Below the pieces are notes generated by a model. The model had not been told where the DNA came from and did not search any database. It worked only from the letters and a program-made list of their open reading frames with translations. Below, piece by piece: positions 59,176 to 64,000 of a DNA stretch of 64,000 nt. How positions within the stretch are numbered: position 1 is the stretch's first letter; each line of letters begins with the position of its first letter. The translations under genes were made by a program, and so were the position numbers. Origin of the DNA: Ascarosepion bandense (taxonomy: Eukaryota > Mollusca > Cephalopoda > Sepiida > Sepiidae); contig JBBBDQ010001185.1 in NCBI GenBank assembly GCA_037127315.1, positions 1,578,001-1,642,000 on the forward strand, in the 5' to 3' direction.

Positions 59176-59710
59176 TTTCTCTGCTAAAAAGTGAGAAAAC
59201 TAGTAAAATACAGTTTCATTTGATATTCTTCAATTAAAAAGTTTGAAAACTAATGAGAATATAGTTCATTTTAATATATTTTATTTGATAAGTTAGAAAA
59301 CTAATGAGAATATAGATAATTTTGATATTTTTCAATGGAAAAGTTAGCAAACTAATAAAAATATAGCTCATTATCTTATTTTCCAAATAAAAAGTGAGAC
59401 AAGAAATACAATATATATCTTAGAATTGAGAAATCTAAAAAAATATAGTTTATTTTGATAATTTTCAATTGATAAGTGTCAAAAGAAATAAAAGTATGGC
59501 TTATTTTGATATTTTTCAATTGCAAAGCTTAAAAACTAATGAATATATTGCTTATTTTGGTCTTTTTCAATTAAAAAGCGAACAAACTAATGAAAACAGA
59601 TTATATTGATATTTTCCAATAAAAAACTAAAAAAACTAATGAAAATAGAGATAATCTTGGTATTTTTCAATGGATGAGTGTAAAAACTAATGGAAATATA
59701 ACATATTGTT
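59176..59710 (+). repeat. Diverged satellite block C
   Basis: The same monomer family as blocks A and B occurs in plus orientation. Several consecutive monomers match a run in block A (compare 59,385-59,660 with 55,090-55,370), so one block probably derives from the other by duplication. Confidence 0.85.
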
Positions 59711-59716
59711 ATGAAT

Positions 59717-59719
59717 TTG

Positions 59720-59750
<31 letters not shown>

Positions 59751-59800
59751 CTCTCTCTCTCTCTTTCCCTCTCTCTCTCTCTATATATATATATATATCT
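59717..59800. repeat. (CT)n and (AT)n microsatellite
   Basis: Long CT alternation with small interruptions passes into a short AT run. Confidence 0.95.
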
Positions 59801-59864
59801 AACTCTCTTTTTCTTTGACATCAGTTGGTCAGTTAGCTAAACTGGCTAAAATCATAGACAAGTT

Positions 59865-60378
59865 AGTTAAGTGCCATACGTGATACATGCTTGCCATACA
59901 TGATACATGCTCAGTCAGTCATGTCTCTTTCGAGACATGACTGACTGGGCAGAAGATTATCCCGCAGTAGGTTGCCATTGCTTTCTGCGGTAGACTGGTT
60001 GCCGACCAAGGATATAGAACCCAATCTATCCTGCTATTTAACCCATAACTGGAAGGAAGAGTGTTTTTAAGGGCAGGGTCCCCAAGTCCTACCCTTGTTA
60101 TTTAACCCATAACTGGAGGAAGGGACGGATTAATACCTTTCCCAAGGGCACCAGTGCCTAAGTGAATGTAGGGTATTCAACTGGAATTCGAACTCGGCCC
60201 ACCGATTTCTCTTTCCGAGTCGACATCCACTACACCACAACGCACATCCGTCACTAAACGCTTACAGCACCTGGTATTCCCAAGCGGCCACCCATCTAAG
60301 TACTGACCAGGCTCAACGTTGCTTATCTTCGGTGATCGAGCGAGAACCGGTGTAGTCAACGTGATATGGCCGTAAGAC
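59865..60378 (-). mobile_element. Compound SINE: 5S-like head, tRNA-like part, shared body
   Basis: Read on minus: 5S-like sequence (60,378-60,261), then a tRNA-like segment with A-box-like TGGTGTAGTGGAT and B-box GAGTTCGAATTCC (about 60,232-60,180). Then comes the body common to the three other SINE copies in this window, ending near 59,865. The body contains a local duplication of its TATTTAACCCATAACTGGA region (about 60,027 and 60,100). A perfect 16-bp stem with a TTTC loop lies near its 3' end (59,911-59,946). No other copy here keeps the 5S part, either because they are truncated or because the 5S part is an independent neighbour. Confidence 0.75.
60261..60378 (-). rRNA. 5S rRNA-like sequence (likely pseudogene or SINE head)
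   Basis: The 118-nt minus-strand sequence reads as 5S from GTCTTACGGCCATATCACGT to GGGAATACCAGGTGCTGTAAG. It includes the internal control region AGCAACGTTGAGCCTGG and GTACTTAGATGGGTGGCCGC. It has clear departures from a typical animal 5S (for example TTAGATGGGTGGCCGCTTGGG in place of TTGGATGGGTGACCGCCTGGG). With no T-run terminator at its 3' end and direct fusion to a tRNA-like segment, it is probably not a functional 5S gene. Confidence 0.85.
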
Positions 60379-61421
60379 ATATAGACAAGACATTTTACAA
60401 AAAAAAACCTTTTTTTAGAAACGCGTGTGTTTTAACAAAATATTTACGCAGTGAATGAAAGCGGTTTTTACTATTCAAAGTGGACGTGGGCCGGTGACTG
60501 CATAGTAACAAACACCTGTCGTGATAAACAAACTCTGATTGGCCAACAAGATGGTACAATGAAAATTGACTGGAATTCAGAGTCCACGAGGAGAAAAATT
60601 ATTTTCAGTTAGTTAGTTGGCCATGAGCCTCTGGCGAGATGAAATGTTTTTGTCAGATTGAATAAGCCCACACCCCAAGCCAACTCTTGTAGGGCGCGCT
60701 TACAACAGTAATCATGAACAAGACAAGAAGACAAGTTCTCTCTCCTTGTTTGACAAGGAACATAAATCTAGCTGAAACTGAATTTAAAGATTTTAATAAA
60801 AGTAAAGCCTCGTCCAGTAAAGTTGAATCATGAGACGAAGTATTCCTTGCTTAACTCTAAAACAAATGTTCGTGAAGATGAAAAGAAATGAAGATGAAGA
60901 AGATAGAAGAACGCTTTATAAGAACCCCAAAAGAAAACCTCCTCTAATCGAAATGAAGATTAAAATATGATTACTAGTCTTAATAAATGAACCCATTATT
61001 GAAGAGAGACACAGCTAACTACAATTCGCAATGTGACAGCCGAGAGTTCGAGATTTATAAAGAATGAAAAATAGCAACCCTAGGCTCAGCAACCAGATTT
61101 ATTGGTTGTAGAGAGATGCAGCTAACCAAAATAGAGCACAATGTGATGGCCTTGTGTCAAGCTAAAATAATCAACTGAAAGTCTGAGAACTGAAAAAGTG
61201 AACATAACAGTAGTTTCAGCCTCAGTAATCAATTATATCAGGAAAGAGACTGTAATTGTCCATATGAAGCAGCGAAATGTGTCGACCTTGTGTCATGCTG
61301 AAGAGCAACGGAGAAATTTAATGTTGGAAAAAAGAAAAAGAGAAAAGAAAGCGAAAGTATTGTTTTTTCAAAGAGAACTGAATGCTATATAAAAAAGAGA
61401 GATAAACGATAATCATAAGAA

Positions 61422-61458
<37 letters not shown>

Positions 61459-62462
61459 CTGTAAGTTAAAAAAATTCATATTCTATATATTTTTTCTTCC
61501 CAGCCTGTAAATTTGCACACATCACCAATTCTTAAAAGTATTTTTTTTTGCATACAACATAACATGAAAAATATTAAGTGAAAACCCATTCTTTGTGGTA
61601 GAGACTTTTATCCTATAACCCAGAAAAAATAGATGTTACTTCTATTCACAATTGTCAATAAAAATTAATAGTTTAATTTTTAATCATGTGCCTTGTATTA
61701 CCTACATTTTTGTGTTTGTTCGAAAAGTTTTGTGTTACAATTTGGCCATGTGCTTGTGCGAATAACAGAATCTGATCACCATCTGACCTAATATCCAGTA
61801 AATCCTCTCAGCATTTACTTAAGAAGATTCATATGCTTGCAGGGGCCACTCAAAGCTAAAAATTGAAATATTGAAAATCCGTGCCTATACCTTTTTATTG
61901 AGCCAATAAAAAGCTTCTTTTGTAAGACAGTTGATTCACTAAATTTTAATATGTGCTGACTTCAGTGAAAACAAAATAAATACAACTTCTTATTTTAGGT
62001 CTAATCAGAAGCAATGGAAACAAATGTAAAAGTTGATATATTTCTACTTTCCACAAATGTATAAATACATGTGATTTTCTCTTCAGAGAAGTCATCAACA
62101 GGGCGTCTCATCTAGGCAACATGCCTTTTTCATATTCTCTCTCACTCTCTCTTTCACACCGCATTAATTGATTCTCCCCTTTCCAAGCAAATACTTCTCG
62201 GCAACAAAAAAGAAAGAAGAACAAAGATATCCTTGCTGCTTTTATTCACACTCAGGACAAATCTTCACTTGTAGTTGGCAAATTGTACACACAACAGCGA
62301 GATATGATTTCTCTTTTCTTCACAAATCCATTTCGTCTGAATTTAAAAAACTGAACTTTTAAACACACATTTGTGTTTACAACTTTATGCAGAACTTTCA
62401 AACATAATGTTATTTCAAAACAACAAAATTGATTTCATTCTTCTCATTAAAAAAATTAACAC
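60379..62462. other. AT-rich intergenic stretch
   Basis: It contains a (GA)n tract at about 61,418-61,459 and a CT-rich patch at 62,140-62,160. Short open frames here are low-complexity and have no family match. No RNA gene is recognised. Confidence 0.4.
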
Positions 62463-63480
62463 TTAATAATACAAACGAGACCCTTTTATCTTTTGTTCAA
62501 GTTTCTGATTCTTTGAGCCTCGAATATTTTGCCGAAAAGCGCTAATAGATTTCTTGTGCAGTTCTTTCAGGACGTAAGAGATCATGGACCTCCACTTATC
62601 CCTATCCCTTGCCACTTTTAACAATTTTCTTTTTGGTATCTCTCCCAAATCATGCCCTGCCATCCACTTGCTCATACTCATAAAGTATGTCTTGTGTTAC
62701 TTCCCCAGTTTCACTTTCTCTCTATCCGTCCCATGAGTATTAGATTCCCCATGCTCTCCTTCCTCATTACGTGTCCTGGAAACTTAAGTTGTACTCTTCC
62801 TGATGTTAAGTATAAGTTTTTTTTTCGTTTGCATCTTCTCCAAAACGTTATCGCTGTTCACATTTTCGGTCAATGGTATTCTCAGCATCTTTCTGTAGAA
62901 CAAACTTTCTGTTGATTTGAGTTTTTCCTTCATCTTTGAGGAAATTGTCCAGCATTTGCTGCCATATAGGAGGATGAATATTACATGACAGTCCAGTAAT
63001 CTTTTCTTTGTTTCCAACGAAATCTTCCAGTCTGTCAATACTTTGCTTATCTTTTGAAATGCGTCCCTGGCCATGCCAATGCGCCTTCGGATCCCAGTGT
63101 CACACTTTCCGTCCTCTGTCAAAATACTTACCAGTTATTTAAATTTCTGCACCTGCTTGATTTTAGTATCCTCGGCCTTTGACATTTTAGGCTTTTCTTT
63201 TGCCTCATGACTATACATTCAGTTTTCTTGTAGTTTATGTTTAGCCCTTTCTTCTTGCTTTCCCTTGCTACCTCTCGTGAGAGGTTCTGTATTTTCCTTT
63301 CCGTGCCTGCTATCAGTACTCTATCATCTTCCTATCTTATATTGTTAAGTTTGTGACCGCCAATGACGAATACTCGCAAAACTTCTAGTTCTCTCAGTTT
63401 TGCTGTTCAGGTTCAACAAATCCAGTGACATCCTTGTCTTACACCCCTTTCTATTGTTGTATCTCTGTTGAATTCATTTT
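62463..63480 (-). pseudogene. LINE reverse transcriptase, copy 2 of the 41.2-kb family (minus)
   Basis: From 63,480 downward the minus strand reads TTIERGVRQGC (the RQGC block before the active site), then LRELEVLRVFVIGGHKLNNI and a degraded YADD region (R.EDDRVLIAGTE). KKKGLNINYKKTECIVM follows, then, in an open frame at 63,122-62,784, MTEDGKCDTGIRRRIGMARD, the KRLLDCHVIFILLYGSKCWT block, and MLRIPLTENVNSDNVLEKMQ. The C-terminal end is at 62,681-62,463 (MAGHDLGEIPKRKLLKVARD). This is a longer copy than the one at 41.2 kb and includes the catalytic region, but frameshifts and a damaged active-site motif make it inactive. Confidence 0.88.
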
Positions 63481-63760
63481 CTGTCCGTATGCAGACGGTT
63501 TGCTGCCAGTATAGATTCTTAGACTAATAGGGCGATAATATGATGAGTCAGTGGGTACTGCAGAGTTCTTAAAATTAGGAATTACAGAGAAGGATTTTCA
63601 AAAAGTAGGAATCAGCGTGACAATTGTTGTAAAGTTTGGAAAGCACGGGGGCCAACTCAGGAGCACATTTGTTACGGAGCTAATGAGGACGTTAACCCCG
63701 CAAGCAGATTGTGAAAAGTGATTTACAAGCCAAGACAAGAAATGAAAAAGTAATATCGTG
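63481..63760. other. Spacer, no gene seen
   Basis: No recognised gene or repeat. It may hold older transposon sequence. Confidence 0.3.
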
Positions 63761-63775
63761 TGTAAAATCGGTAGT

Positions 63776-63877
63776 TTTGTCCTGAAAAGGACAGTTAGAG
63801 AAAACAGTGCAATATTTGGTGTAAGGTTGATAATTTATCCTGAAAAGAACAGCTAGAGACCTTACACCAGATATTGC
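63776..63877. repeat. Nested direct and inverted repeats with histone-type stem-loop shape
   Basis: 63,778-63,793 forms a perfect 6-bp stem with a 4-nt loop (TGTCCT-GAAA-AGGACA on plus; TGTCCT-TTTC-AGGACA on minus). A diverged direct repeat of TCCTGAAAAGGACAGTTAGAG lies at about 63,838. Between and after them, 63,809-63,827 pairs with 63,859-63,877 at 18 of 19 positions. The minus-strand form resembles the 3' stem-loop of replication-dependent histone mRNAs, but no histone coding sequence is adjacent. Confidence 0.6.
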
Positions 63878-64000
63878 GCGATCTTCTCTATCTGACAACC
63901 TACCTACCCGTCTGGCGACACATAGGCCTGCTCTATCAATAAGAAACCCGTGTTTCCAGACTCATTTCAAACAAATTGTATTATTTGGCTGCCAAATAAA

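Noticed and set aside
60261..60378. Functional 5S rRNA gene
   Set aside because: It departs from conserved 5S positions, has no T-run terminator, and is fused to a tRNA-like SINE segment.

Overview
This window reads as non-coding, repeat-dense nuclear DNA from an invertebrate animal, most likely a mollusc and plausibly a cephalopod. That reading rests on a 5S-like rRNA sequence of molluscan type, tRNA-headed SINEs with a shared body, jockey/CR1-like LINEs, Penelope-like elements (PLEs), long (AT)n and (TG)n tracts, and only one convincing host gene. Bacterial gene-finding logic does not apply: nearly all short ORFs are chance frames in AT-rich satellite or in decayed transposons.

Layout. 1-21.39 kb is one AT-rich satellite of about 48-bp monomers paired into about 96-bp dimers. 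It contains a roughly 1.37-kb higher-order repeat, one SINE insertion and an inverted block at about 17.11-19.99 kb. 21.4-30 kb is a transposon cluster: a PLE GIY-YIG end, a tRNA-like SINE head, a LINE reverse transcriptase split by an (AT)n tract, a second LINE flanked by 20-bp target duplications, a 12-copy 237-bp tandem array, and a PLE reverse transcriptase. 30-44.7 kb is AT-rich DNA with a 1.4-kb dispersed repeat present twice, a deleted Ty3/gypsy-type LTR element, LINE 3' ends, a Tc1-like remnant and two SINEs. 47.53-49.11 kb is an intact cytochrome P450 coding exon, the one clear host gene. 50-54.3 kb holds long microsatellites, a minus-strand PLE and two LINE fragments. 54.3-59.7 kb carries three blocks of a relative of the first satellite, separated by unidentified DNA. 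59.7-64 kb has a compound 5S-tRNA SINE and another LINE.

The most interesting object is the array at 25,964-28,810. Each 237-bp unit can fold into six short stems. At three of the paired positions both partners change between copies while pairing is kept in most or all of the 12 units, which is the signature of selection on RNA structure. It is preceded, across a later LINE insertion, by a TATA box and an inverted CCAAT box placed so that transcription would begin about where the first unit begins. It is followed by a Penelope-like reverse transcriptase. I cannot assign it to a known RNA or ribozyme class by eye.

The P450 is the only gene I would expect to be functional. The mobile elements are mostly truncated or frameshifted and are annotated as remnants.
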